10,000 bases of DNA from Actinidia chinensis (taxonomy: Eukaryota; Streptophyta; Magnoliopsida; Ericales; Actinidiaceae), in contig CM018891.1 in the NCBI GenBank assembly GCA_009663005.1, forward strand, positions 12,527,036 to 12,537,035. Reading direction: 5' to 3'. A program made the translations under genes and the position numbers. The notes beneath the pieces were generated by a model. That model did no database searches, was not told the DNA's origin, and was given only the letters and a program-made list of their open reading frames with translations. Numbering within the stretch: the stretch's first letter is position 1; each line of letters starts with the position of its first letter. Positions 1 through 7,091 of this stretch are shown here, one piece after another.

Positions 1-1020
1 TATGCAATTACCGAAAAGAATAACAGAAAGAAGATATATGTGAATTGGCCTTAATTATGTAACAAAATCCGGACATGAATTATAAATCATGTAAAAGGTT
101 TTGTGGGCTGTTGTCAAAAATTCTACTCATCACACAAACATGTTAAACCAAATCAAAAATATTGAAGCTATTCAAATAATGAAGTTCAAATATCAATTTT
201 TTTCTTGGAAGAGTAAAGGTAAAAACGCTCACAAAAACGATTCAATGGCTCTTTAAAAGCGCGTAAGGTATTAAATCTCATTTTATGGATTGCAATTATG
301 AGACTTATAACAGTTCACTTCGAAAAACAGGACTCGTGCTCAGTGTATGTGATCCTCTCTCTATATAGAACAAACAGTAAAGTATAAGCATGCAAGACTA
401 ATTTGACATGGATTAATTCGCTTCTTTTAAAAAATCATATTATGCAAAGTCATTAGTTGCTTCAACTATCTTTCAAAACAAAACACATAATGATTCAGTA
501 ATGGGTCCCAAAATAAGAATTCTCAACACATCCAAAATATACGAAAAATCAGATTATAAATATTGAATGAGAAGAGTCACAATGAAATTTGAAGGAATCA
601 GAAAACAAACCTGCTTCGGATGACATGGAATGAAAATAAACCTGCTATAAAACTCTCCAAAAACATGTTAACAATATTTTTTTTAAATTTTTAAAATTTT
701 TTTATTTTTTTTTTAAAAAAATTAAAACTATTCTAAAACTAAAGTATCCTAAAAAACAAAAACTACGAAGTACACCCCAAACTAGAGAGAGCATTCATCG
801 AAATGCGGAAAAATGGAAATAAAATTAAAAAAATTAAAAAAATAAAAAAACATAAAATAAATAAAAATAAAACGACATAAGGAGAAAAAGTGAAAAGTGA
901 GACATACCTCTCCCCCCAACTAGAATTAAAACTATAAACACCACCATAAAACAGGGATCCCACTTAGATTTTTTAAACAAAAATTGTAATCCGAATCAGT
1001 ACCAAATGATTAGGTATGTT
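1..1020. other. AT-rich non-coding DNA with A/T low-complexity tracts
   Basis: No gene, RNA or element can be supported here. The composition is strongly A/T, with near-homopolymer runs at about 675-730 (T- then A-rich) and 815-875 (A-rich, repeated AAAAT/AAATA words). A short minus-strand open frame at 763-963 is made by the A-rich tract read backwards as Phe/Leu/Ile and is not coding evidence. A TATA-like word (CTATATAG) occurs near 360, but nothing downstream supports a transcript. Confidence 0.6.
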
Positions 1021-1887
1021 GATTTTTTTTTATTTTTGAGACGCCTTGAAAATTGTTGTTCTACCACACGCCCATTCTTTAAACAGATAAATTTTGAGAT
1101 TATTGACTAACTGAATGAGATAAGGGTCCAAAACTCCATTAAAATTGTCAACACCCAAAAGCGATGTAACCCTACGTCAAGAGGACTAATTGGACATCAA
1201 GCAACTCAACTTCGTCCTCACATTGAGTAAATTTTTAGGTGGTATGACTAAATCTTGGGAAGGTTTTCGTGGTCCTCGCTGAATCTCAACCTCAAAAACT
1301 ACAGGGTTCACTATACGCATCACACACCTCACCCTTATCTTCTTAATAAACAAGCTCTACCTCCCTTTTTTTCCTTCAATTTCGAGATCTAACGCCTAGA
1401 CTCATCCTCCCCAAGATTACCCTTGTTGTTCAACAATTTTATGATTTCTTTTCCACTTGTTCTTCAATGCAATTCGCAGGCCTAGGATTTTGTTGGGATT
1501 GGGTGAGAATCGGCTCTTGAGTTTATGGTGCAATTATTAAATTCTAAAGTAAAGAGTTATCTTCACAATGTGCTCAATATTGGGAATTTAGTGCCGCAAC
1601 TCATTATCCTCATCCTCCAATGGGAGGTGGTATTGTGTCATTGTGGAGTAGATGGTGCCAGAATGATGGCATTGACATAACGGATGCAATAGGGGTGCAT
1701 TGGGGGTGGTGGTTCAGGAGGAGCAATATAATAGAAGAAAGGACATGACCAATATAGTGTCCTCTACCATGGATCTTGGGTCCAAAGAGGTTTGAGTGAG
1801 TTTCCCACTCATGGTTGTGACTGTATGAGTATGAATTGTTACTCTAGGATTCCATATCTGTTGTAGTGTTATTATATTTTCGCACAA
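1021..1887. other. unassigned intergenic-like DNA, possible decayed leader
   Basis: About 1300-1480 is rich in C and T on the + strand and ends in an acceptor-like CAATTCGCAG near 1480, so it could be a decayed 5' leader plus intron. About 1607-1747 has a short + open stretch with Gly/Trp-rich wording (for example HWGWW) that I do not recognise. The minus-strand frame at 1714-1962 runs into the tandem repeat and shows no family motif. No function is proposed. Confidence 0.4.
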
Positions 1888-2203
1888 ACTCTGAAAACTC
1901 ATGACATTATGGACAGTCAGTAACAAATCTGGAATAACTAGGAACATATGGGCATGGCTCATGTATACAAATTCCTGAGATCAATGAGAGCATTGACATC
2001 GTTTGGAATAACTCTGGAAACCATGAGCATGAGGACATTCAGTCACAAGGTGCCTATGACTAGCACATATAGACATGGCTCATGTATACGTATCCTTGAG
2101 ATCTTGAGTGACAATATACAGATTTTTCGAATAAACTCGAGGAAAATCATGAGACCATAGGACATCAGTCACGATGTGCTATGACTTGAACATAAAGGAC
2201 AGA
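1888..2203. repeat. diverged tandem repeat, unit about 123 bp, about 2.5 copies
   Basis: Three successive units start with the same word: ACTCTGAAAAC at 1888, ACTCTGGAAAC at 2011 and ACTCGAGGAAAA at 2135. Units 1 and 2 are 123 and 124 bp. They share, in order, a CATGA word, GACA-TCAGTCAC/AGTAAC, CTATGACTAG-like, ACATATGGGCATGGCTCATGTATAC or its close match, CTTGAGATC, and TTTCG/TTTGG-AATAA before the next unit. The third unit is partial. The unit is a multiple of three, so open frames cross it (for example 1948-2160 +), but they show no protein motif. The repeat family is not recognised. Confidence 0.75.
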
Positions 2204-2250
2204 ATATCATCGAGAGAGACCCAACCACCAGGAGCCGTTCCAAGTGCCAT
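2179..2250 (-). CDS. unrecognised 23-residue micro-ORF behind a pyrimidine-rich leader
   Basis: The minus-strand ATG at 2250 lies in a good plant start context (AGAGAGATGGCA) and follows about 130 nt of C/T-rich sequence (2260-2395), the composition of a plant 5' leader. The predicted peptide starts MALGTAPGGWVSLDD and stops after 23 residues, where the tandem repeat begins. It may be the first exon or the broken start of a gene or element ORF. No family is recognised, and a chance ORF is quite possible. Confidence 0.2.
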   Translation of the reverse strand: MALGTAPGGWVSLDDILSFMFKS

Positions 2251-2259
2251 CTCTCTATT

Positions 2260-2400
2260 TAACAAACAAAGACAAAGGGCGAGGGAGGGGATAGGGAACG
2301 GGGTAAAAGCCAGGAGAGACAAACAAAAAAAGAAGGAGTGAAGAGGGGATGGAAAGGAAAAAAAGGATTGGAAAAAGGGAAGAATTAATGTTTTTTTTAA
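2260..2400. other. strongly purine-rich tract on + (pyrimidine-rich on -)
   Basis: This stretch is almost entirely A and G on the + strand (for example GAGGGAGGGGATAGGGAACGGGG near 2281, quoted here as short G/A blocks). Such tracts occur in retroelement internal leaders and in plant 5' UTRs. On the minus strand it lies about 150-300 nt downstream of the tRNA-Asp-type primer site, so it may be part of the leader of that element. Confidence 0.45.
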
Positions 2401-2540
2401 CGAAAAATAAGAAAAATAATGGAACGAAGTTTACCCAGGACTAAGCCGAAGATTCCTCCGTCGGGGTAGATTGATGGGAATTAAATTCCCAATTGCTCTT
2501 CAACCCAAAGCTTGCTAGTTGCTCGCTTCGCTTGCTTGGT

Positions 2541-2558
2541 TCACCGACAACGGCGCCA
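2541..2558 (-). promoter_or_regulatory. primer-binding site, tRNA-Asp type, of a Ty3/gypsy element
   Basis: On the minus strand the 18 bases read TGGCGCCGTTGTCGGTGA. The first eleven bases match the complement of the 3' end of plant tRNA-Asp exactly, and two later bases differ. This primer site is characteristic of plant Ty3/gypsy elements of the Tat/Athila group. Its orientation places the 5' LTR at higher coordinates (from about 2559) and the internal region to the left. No gag ORF survives to the left. Confidence 0.8.
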
Positions 2559-2847
2559 AAAAAATTAAGTAGCTCACCAAAGGAAGGTGAAATTCTTTAC
2601 CGCACGTGTACGGGTCGCGGGAATTAGTAATAAAACGATAATCTGGTATGTATTACTAAGGAAAACCCTAACTAATATAAGCTGTAGCACTTCAACTCAA
2701 ACTATACTACTCGGATCAACTAAAAATTATATGAATGGAAAGTAAAAGAAAAGAAAAAAAATAAAATTCTGGTGTTTTGTTTGATTGTGTTAAAACTAAA
2801 TCTAAAAAAAAAATAATAAAAAAGTGATTAAACTAAATTAAAAACAA

Positions 2848-2895
2848 CTCGAAATCCCAATGATCCCAACAATTAGGTTTCTCGAAATCCCAATG
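2848..2895. repeat. 15-bp direct repeat, 33 bp apart
   Basis: CTCGAAATCCCAATG occurs exactly at 2848-2862 and 2881-2895, within the U5-side portion of the probable LTR. It is a short local duplication with no known role. Confidence 0.8.
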
Positions 2896-3090
2896 GAGGC
2901 TTCTTATAACTCAAATCCTTCGACACATCGTGGGTCCTAGGATTAGGAAGATTAGATTTTAAAAAACAATTCTTCTTTCAATCTTCAATTCGTGCAAAAC
3001 AAATATAATGAACCCAACTCACGCATAACGTTACAAAGGCCCGCGTATATACTGAGCCATCAATTTCATATATAAACGACTTAGAATAAT

Positions 3091-3282
3091 CTGATTGTTT
3101 ATTAATCAAGGCAGTGCATCATCGATTCGCATCACAAATATGTTATAGAAAATTAATAGGACTCCCAAGTTTTCGAAAGTAAATTAAATCTGGTTGTTTT
3201 AATCATGGTAGTGCCTCATCGATCCGAAATAACAATAATATTATCGAAAATAATAGGAATCCTAGTTTTCGAAAGTATCTAA
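3091..3282. repeat. tandem duplication of about 95-99 bp inside the LTR
   Basis: Unit 1 (3091-3189) and unit 2 (3190-3282) both begin CTG(A/G)TTGTTT and share the order AATCA(A/T)GG(C/T)AGTGC, then TCATCGAT(T/C)CG, then AATAGGA(C/A)TCC, then AGTTTTCGAAAGTA. Unit 2 is slightly shorter through small deletions. The duplication has diverged at many positions, so it is old. Confidence 0.8.
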
Positions 3283-3593
3283 AACAAAAAGAAGAAGAAG
3301 GAGAAAATCAAGGAAATAAATCGGTGATATTAAAATACTCCCTTGTTCATCTTTGATCCCCAATCAACTTCACAATCAATCAAGTGGAACACTAGCTAAG
3401 CATGGCTAAGAAAAGCAGTAAATAAAATTAAAAGACATGACGTATAAAAAAAATTGACTTGAATGATAAATAATTAAAAACTTTACAAAATAAATAAAAC
3501 CTAAGAATAATATGAAAATCTAAATAAAAACTGAAAGAACCCTAAACTAAAAGTATCTCTAAAGACATATTTCATGCATCAGAGATAAGGAAG

Positions 3594-3601
3594 TATTTAT
3601 A
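3594..3601 (-). promoter_or_regulatory. TATA box of the minus-oriented LTR
   Basis: The minus strand reads CTTATAAATACTTCC. This is a good plant TATA consensus, lying about 1 kb upstream of the primer site in the same orientation, as expected for the U3/R boundary of a long LTR. Transcription would start near 3565. The assignment depends on the LTR call. Confidence 0.5.
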
Positions 3602-3700
3602 AGTAAACACAAAATTAGAATCCCTAGTAGAAATATGAAACTTCAAAACTTCCATATCTGTCCCGTTTACGTGGACCTCTTAGGTTGACACTTTTAGGAT

Positions 3701-4350
3701 CGAATCAGCCAATGCCTATTAGAGATAAAGTTGTAGCCCTTTTAAATCTTCTTTCCAACGCGTTAAAATTGTCAGTCCTCGGATAGAGAGGGGAAAACAG
3801 TTTATGGCCATAATACCAGAGACTGTGTTCCAGAAAAAAATCTATCAATTTTGTCTTGGAGGTCGAACTCTAAAAGAGGATTCGAACCCTAAGCAAAAAT
3901 CCAATTTTCAGCTCTCGAATGTTCCAAACTATACGATAGATGTTCGAACCCAACTTTCCATTTTTCTTCTTGAGTTCGAACCCTAATATGGGCATTCGAA
4001 AACTCTCAGGCCAAATTTTTTCCGTATCTTCCAGCTCGATTTTGACAAACTTTAGCGATCGAATTACCAATACTCGTTAGAGACAAAGTTGTAGTCCTTG
4101 GAGTTTTTCTTTCCAAAGACTTCAAAAAATCAGGTCAATCGAATACCGAAGTTAAAATGTATGATCAAATTACGAGACATATTTTTAGCCTTAGAGTTCG
4201 AACTCCAAGTGTAAAAATTTTTGCCGTTTTGACCTTTGTCTTCTCCTCTTTTAGTCTAGTTAAAGTTTTGGAGTTATTATCTGATAATACTCGTTAGACG
4301 TGAAATTATATAACTCATGAGACCTTTCCAACGGCGCATCTTTTATTCTA
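3701..4350. repeat. three diverged copies of a motif of about 75 bp in U3
   Basis: Copies lie at about 3701-3776, 4060-4133 and 4277-4350. Shared words in order are CGAAT-A-CCAAT(A/G)C(T/C)CGTTAGAGA or its variants, AAAGTTGTAG(C/T)CC, a T-rich stretch, CTTTCCAA(C/A)G, and TCAG. Copies 1 and 2 are clearest; copy 3 keeps AATACTCGTTAGA and CCTTTCCAACG. Spacing is unequal (about 359 and 217 bp), so this is a dispersed internal repeat and not a simple tandem array. Confidence 0.65.
3861..4206. repeat. cluster of TTCGAA(C) words
   Basis: The palindrome TTCGAA, mostly as GTTCGAACCC or GTTCGAACTC, recurs near 3881, 3943, 3975, 3995 and 4197, with a variant GTCGAAC at 3862. This is far denser than elsewhere in the window. 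It looks like degenerate short-period repetition in the U3 region of the LTR. Confidence 0.6.
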
Positions 4351-4532
4351 TTTTGGACTACGATTTTTGGACAGGGTGCACTACCCGTCTCACTTTCATG
4401 GACTCTAAAATCATTCCTTTTTGTCATCATTTATCGCAAGAATTTGAACACGACTTTTAGACAAAACATGATACAAAAGATATAATTAAACTAAATTAAG
4501 GGGCCAACTTAGGTCGGTTAAATGGCATTTGG

Positions 4533-4550
4533 ACTACAATTATGTAGTCT
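4533..4550. repeat. perfect hairpin, 7-bp stem and 4-nt loop
   Basis: GACTACA, loop ATTA, TGTAGTC. It sits at the junction between the LTR-like segment and the integrase fragment. The function is unknown and chance is possible. Confidence 0.5.
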
Positions 4551-4573
4551 AATCACTACACTATGACAAATTG

Positions 4574-5040
4574 CTAGAGGATAAGAGAGAAACACATAAG
4601 CTTTGAGCTAAGGCTGCATATTTTTGGATTTCCATAATAGAAAACTTGTATGAAAAGTCTTACTCAGGGCCTTATTTGTTAGGTGTCCACCCGAGTTTGA
4701 TGAAAGATATTCTATTTGAGATTCATGAGGGAGTTTGCAGACTACATTCTAGGGGAAGGTCATTGGCGCACTAAGCTCTTACTCAAGGGTATTGGTGGCC
4801 ATATATGTAGAAAGACACCTAGTTGTATATTTGCGAGTACATGAAATGTCAATTTTTCCCCCTTATTCATCAACCAACTAGAGATTTGACCCCATTACCA
4901 GTCAATGGACCTTTGCTCAATGGGGGATGAACATAGTGCGGGTACTTCCTAAACTCCGGGAAACAGAACTTTTCTAATAGCCGTGATAGACTATTTTAGA
5001 TCAACTATTTGTGAGGAGCATTATGGGAACTCTATTCATT
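4574..5040 (+). pseudogene. broken integrase fragment, Ty3/gypsy Tat lineage
   Basis: This is a decayed piece of pol: the end of the RNase H-integrase connector, the zinc-binding HHCC domain, and the start of the catalytic core that joins retroelement DNA to the host. Visible motifs in order are LEDKRETHK, a block ending LYEKSYSGPYL, the His-His half in DILFEIHEGVCRLHSRGRS, then ALTQGYWWPYM, then KCQ from the Cys-Cys half, HQPTRDLTPL, and core motifs WGMNIV and AVIDYF. It has several in-frame stops (TGA near 4604, TAA near 4770, TAG near 4808 and 4820) and frameshifts near 4910-4975. The first Cys of the zinc pair is Tyr, and the first catalytic Asp is Asn. No RT or RNase H lies upstream, and the strand is opposite to the neighbouring LTR, so it is a separate or inverted scrap. 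Confidence 0.85.
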
Positions 5041-5109
5041 TCTTTTTTTTTCTTTTCAAACTATTGCAACATGGAAGATGAAATAAAAACCAGATATATT
5101 CTCTTACTT

Positions 5110-5125
5110 TCTTAAAAACGTTTAA
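5110..5125. repeat. small inverted repeat
   Basis: CTTAAA, loop AACG, TTTAAG. It lies just upstream of the TATAAA at 5132. It is short and AT-rich, so it may have no meaning. Confidence 0.4.
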
Positions 5126-5131
5126 GAAACT

Positions 5132-5235
5132 TATAAACCCCAAAACCTTAGAAGCCTCCTACCATTCTTCTCTCCTCTCTCAACCCTAGTAGTCCTGATT
5201 TTTCTCTCCCCGCAACCGGTTCTAATAAGGTAAGT
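5132..5235 (+). promoter_or_regulatory. candidate plant core promoter, 5' leader and splice donor
   Basis: TATAAACC at 5132 is followed about 30 bp later by a C/T-rich leader (5160-5215) holding CAACCCTAG, and then by a strong donor AAG|GTAAGT, with the exon ending at 5229. TATA, pyrimidine leader and GTAAGT in this order resemble the 5' end of a plant gene with an intron in its leader or first exon. No coding exon follows; the next sequence is an (AT)n tract and the viral insertion. It could be a gene end interrupted by the insertion, or chance. Confidence 0.3.
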
Positions 5236-5304
5236 CTTGACAAACATTTATTTTTACTCTTCTCATTCAGTACCATCACTGATTCACCATTAATAGGTAC
5301 ATAC

Positions 5305-5323
5305 ATATATATATATATATATA
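5305..5323. repeat. (AT)n microsatellite
   Basis: Nineteen bases of perfect AT alternation follow a GTACATAC word and end three bases before the primer-like site of the viral fragment. Endogenous caulimovirids are reported to be enriched at AT-dinucleotide repeats in plants, which makes this a plausible integration border. Confidence 0.9.
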
Positions 5324-5325
5324 AA

Positions 5326-5338
5326 GGCTTTGATACCA
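5326..5338 (-). promoter_or_regulatory. primer-binding site like tRNA-Met, end of the viral fragment
   Basis: The minus strand reads TGGTATCAAAGCC. It matches the primer site for plant initiator tRNA-Met at all but one base. In caulimovirids this site starts minus-strand DNA synthesis and marks a discontinuity in the virion DNA. Its strand is the same as the viral ORF remnants at 6020-6746. A copia-type LTR element would use the same primer, so the site alone does not prove a viral origin. Confidence 0.55.
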
Positions 5339-5960
5339 TGAAGACAAAAGCAGCACATAAATAATAAAATAATAAAAAAAGAAATTAAGCTAGCAATAAA
5401 GAAATTAACAAGTAATTAAACCAGCTATTAAGGCGGATAAATCAGATTTTAAATCATCCATTAAGGCGACGGATATGCAGTAAGGTAATGATCGAAAGTA
5501 CTCAAAATACTAAAAAATATATACTTAAATTGAACAATAAATAAGATAACTTATAATTGTTTTTTGAAAATAACTTGAAATGCTTAAAATGTTAATTGAA
5601 TACATATTTGAAAAGTAAGGAAAAATATTTACAAGGAAAGATTGAAACAAGGTAGAGAGAAGATTGGGTTCTCAGGTTTGTGCTTCTTCTTTACTGGATC
5701 ACTTCCCCTTCTTAAATAGCTAGTAGGGTAGAATCTTTTTCTTTGATTGATTGGACATTCACATCATTCACGTGGGTGAGATGGTGGTGTCCATAACTTT
5801 CGGTGGCTTTTGATAACTTTTAGTGACTTCAATCAGTGACTGTTAGTGCTCAAACATCCAGATTACAACAATATTCATGTGAACTCTTCAATTGTTCAGT
5901 GAATAGTTGTTATTCACGTGTTGACTTTGGGATAATAATTAATTTTTTAACAGCTTTTCT
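5339..5960 (-). promoter_or_regulatory. promoter-like intergenic region, probably of the endogenous caulimovirid
   Basis: Between the viral coding remnant and the primer site, the minus strand has two CACGTG G-boxes (5915-5920 and 5769-5774). A TATA-like GCTATTTAAG follows at 5711-5720, about 50 bp beyond the second G-box. A purine-rich then AT-rich leader runs from there to the primer site. This order of enhancer boxes, TATA, leader and primer site matches the intergenic region of a plant pararetrovirus. No open frame is present. I infer the viral origin from position and strand; I cannot match the DNA itself to a named virus. Confidence 0.45.
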
Positions 5961-6019
5961 ACTGTAAATTGGCAGTAGTGATTGAAGAAGTAAAATTAAT
6001 TGAAATCTTTAGGCAAATG

Positions 6020-6656
6020 GGTCTTGGGCAACCTGTGGCTATGATTCATAAGGATCTTTACTGGTAAATGCATCTGATGCTTCTGAACTTGTTGAATCAT
6101 TTGAATCGTCTGACTCTTCTTTAGCTGTTGATTGTACTTGAACTTGGGCTAAGAGTAGATTGGCTACTCTTAATAGCTCAGCGTTGTCTGACTTGGTTTT
6201 ATTTTTGGATTTGTTAGCCTTGGTGCTGGAAGAGAGGCCTTCTAGCTTGATTGTTGAATAATTCTTCGTAATTGAAGTAGTTGGTTTTTGCTGGATTAGA
6301 GTAGTTGAGTTCTACTGGACTGGGTTAATGTATTGTAGTGGAGTTGGAACAACAACATAGAATTCATGTTTAACTTGGTCTATGATGCGTTGTTGTTTGA
6401 ACACATCCCACCATTTGACAAAATACTATCCAATGACTATATTGTTGGCAATATTGTATTGCCATTTAAAGATCCAGGAACTTTTTATTTAGACATAAAT
6501 ATGAATAATACAGGAAATTGACTCATATGTTGGTAACTTGATCTATTAGATCAGATGGTACTAACTTAGGGGTGACTCTATGCTTTGACCACTATCTCAG
6601 AAACTAAGAAGGAATAGTTGACTTGAATTTATGATCAAATGATAGAAATCGGACTT
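6020..6656 (-). pseudogene. endogenous caulimovirid ORF remnant, region after the movement-protein domain
   Basis: Read on the minus strand, this is a decayed part of a plant pararetrovirus polyprotein lying between the movement-protein core and the coat protein. Visible pieces are FLSFDHKFKS, VPSDLIDQV, QFPVLFIFMSK, WIFKWQYNIANNIVIG, YFVKWWDVFKQQRIIDQV, and then a Ser/Lys-rich stretch ending in an acidic block (EESDDSNDSTSSEASD) and DPYE. The aromatic W-x-F-K-W and KWWD blocks followed by an acidic Ser-rich tail are what I associate with this polyprotein region. It is broken by two frameshifts (near 6525 and 6495) and by TAG stops at 6604-6606, 6592-6594, 6426-6428, 6312-6314 and 6039-6041, so it encodes no usable protein. 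The genus is uncertain; it is petuvirus- or florendovirus-like. Confidence 0.75.
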
Positions 6657-6657
6657 G

Positions 6658-6746
6658 GTTTAACGGTTTATAATTAATTACTAATCTTGGGACTCCTCTT
6701 TCAATTTAAATTTTTTGTTAACATAAAAGGCTGGACAGGACCAAGG
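6658..6746 (-). pseudogene. endogenous caulimovirid reverse-transcriptase scrap
   Basis: About 30 codons on the minus strand carry a PWSCPAFYVNKKF block and, after a one-base frameshift near 6697, GVPRLVINYKPLN. These are the conserved blocks at the start of the reverse-transcriptase palm of plant pararetroviruses, well before the catalytic YxDD. The catalytic part is absent. The scrap runs in the same strand and frame directly into the post-movement-protein segment, which is not the viral gene order. Its outer edge coincides with the TGTGAGG word that begins the next repeat. Confidence 0.8.
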
Positions 6747-7029
6747 GTGTGAGGCCCAGACCCGTGAAAATAATATTTAATTTGAGTGTAACTAATATTT
6801 TGCCTTGTTTGATTTATCAAAATGTTAAATATGTTATTTTGTTCCTTATGAATATATGAATAAATGCATGTTGTATTTAATATGCCATGATTATGAGAAA
6901 AGTGAATTGTTTTAAAAATTATAATTTTAATGACACATAGTTCAAACGGTACCTCGATGCTAGTGGAACAGAATATAGCGAGTGAAGTAATAAGGATGTG
7001 ATTATAACCAGATAATCATGGGTGATATC

Positions 7030-7091
7030 ACACCATATATATTTATTAGGGTCGCTCCCTAAGGAATTGGTGATCGTCGAACATATGGTGT
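7030..7091. repeat. nested inverted repeats
   Basis: An outer pair, ACACCATAT (7030-7038) and ATATGGTGT (7083-7091), encloses a perfect inner hairpin TTAGGG, loop TCGCT, CCCTAA (7046-7062). The nested symmetry could fold as a cruciform or an RNA hairpin. It may be a structural feature of the LTR-like segment. Confidence 0.7.

Larger units (their letters stand above)
2559..4500 (-). mobile_element. probable long LTR of a Tat-type Ty3/gypsy retrotransposon (right end not fixed)
   Basis: The segment directly abuts the tRNA-Asp-type primer site. Its U5-side sequence (about 2575-2640, containing CCGCACGTGTACGGGTCGCG) resembles the region next to the primer site in many plant Tat elements, as I remember it. 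A minus-strand TATAAATA lies at 3594-3601, giving a promoter about 1 kb from the primer site. The U3 part (3600-4450) carries a three-copy diverged motif and a cluster of TTCGAAC words, and the R/U5 part carries a 99-bp tandem duplication. I cannot see a second copy of this LTR or a target duplication, so the outer boundary (about 4400-4530) is estimated. No protein is encoded; the open frames at 3804-3986 (+) and 3870-4070 (-) are incidental. Confidence 0.55.

Noticed and set aside
763..963. Minus-strand open frame rich in Phe/Leu, resembling a membrane peptide
   Set aside because: It is produced by the A-rich low-complexity tract read in reverse. It has no ATG in plant terms and no motif or leader.
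1714..1962. Minus-strand 82-residue open frame
   Set aside because: It partly overlaps the tandem repeat, has no recognisable domain, and its start lies inside a repeat unit.
3876..3892. tRNA T-arm-like GGGTTCGAATCC word on minus, suggesting a tRNA or SINE
   Set aside because: No matching acceptor stem, anticodon arm or A box could be found nearby, and the word recurs as part of a local TTCGAAC cluster.
3804..4070. Overlapping short open frames on both strands
   Set aside because: They lie inside the U3 part of a probable LTR and are built from the TTCGAAC-rich repeats. No protein similarity is visible.
5148..5339. Minus-strand 63-residue open frame beginning near the primer-like site
   Set aside because: It runs through the (AT)n microsatellite (IYIYIYMYV) and the reverse of a C/T-rich leader. 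It shows no domain.
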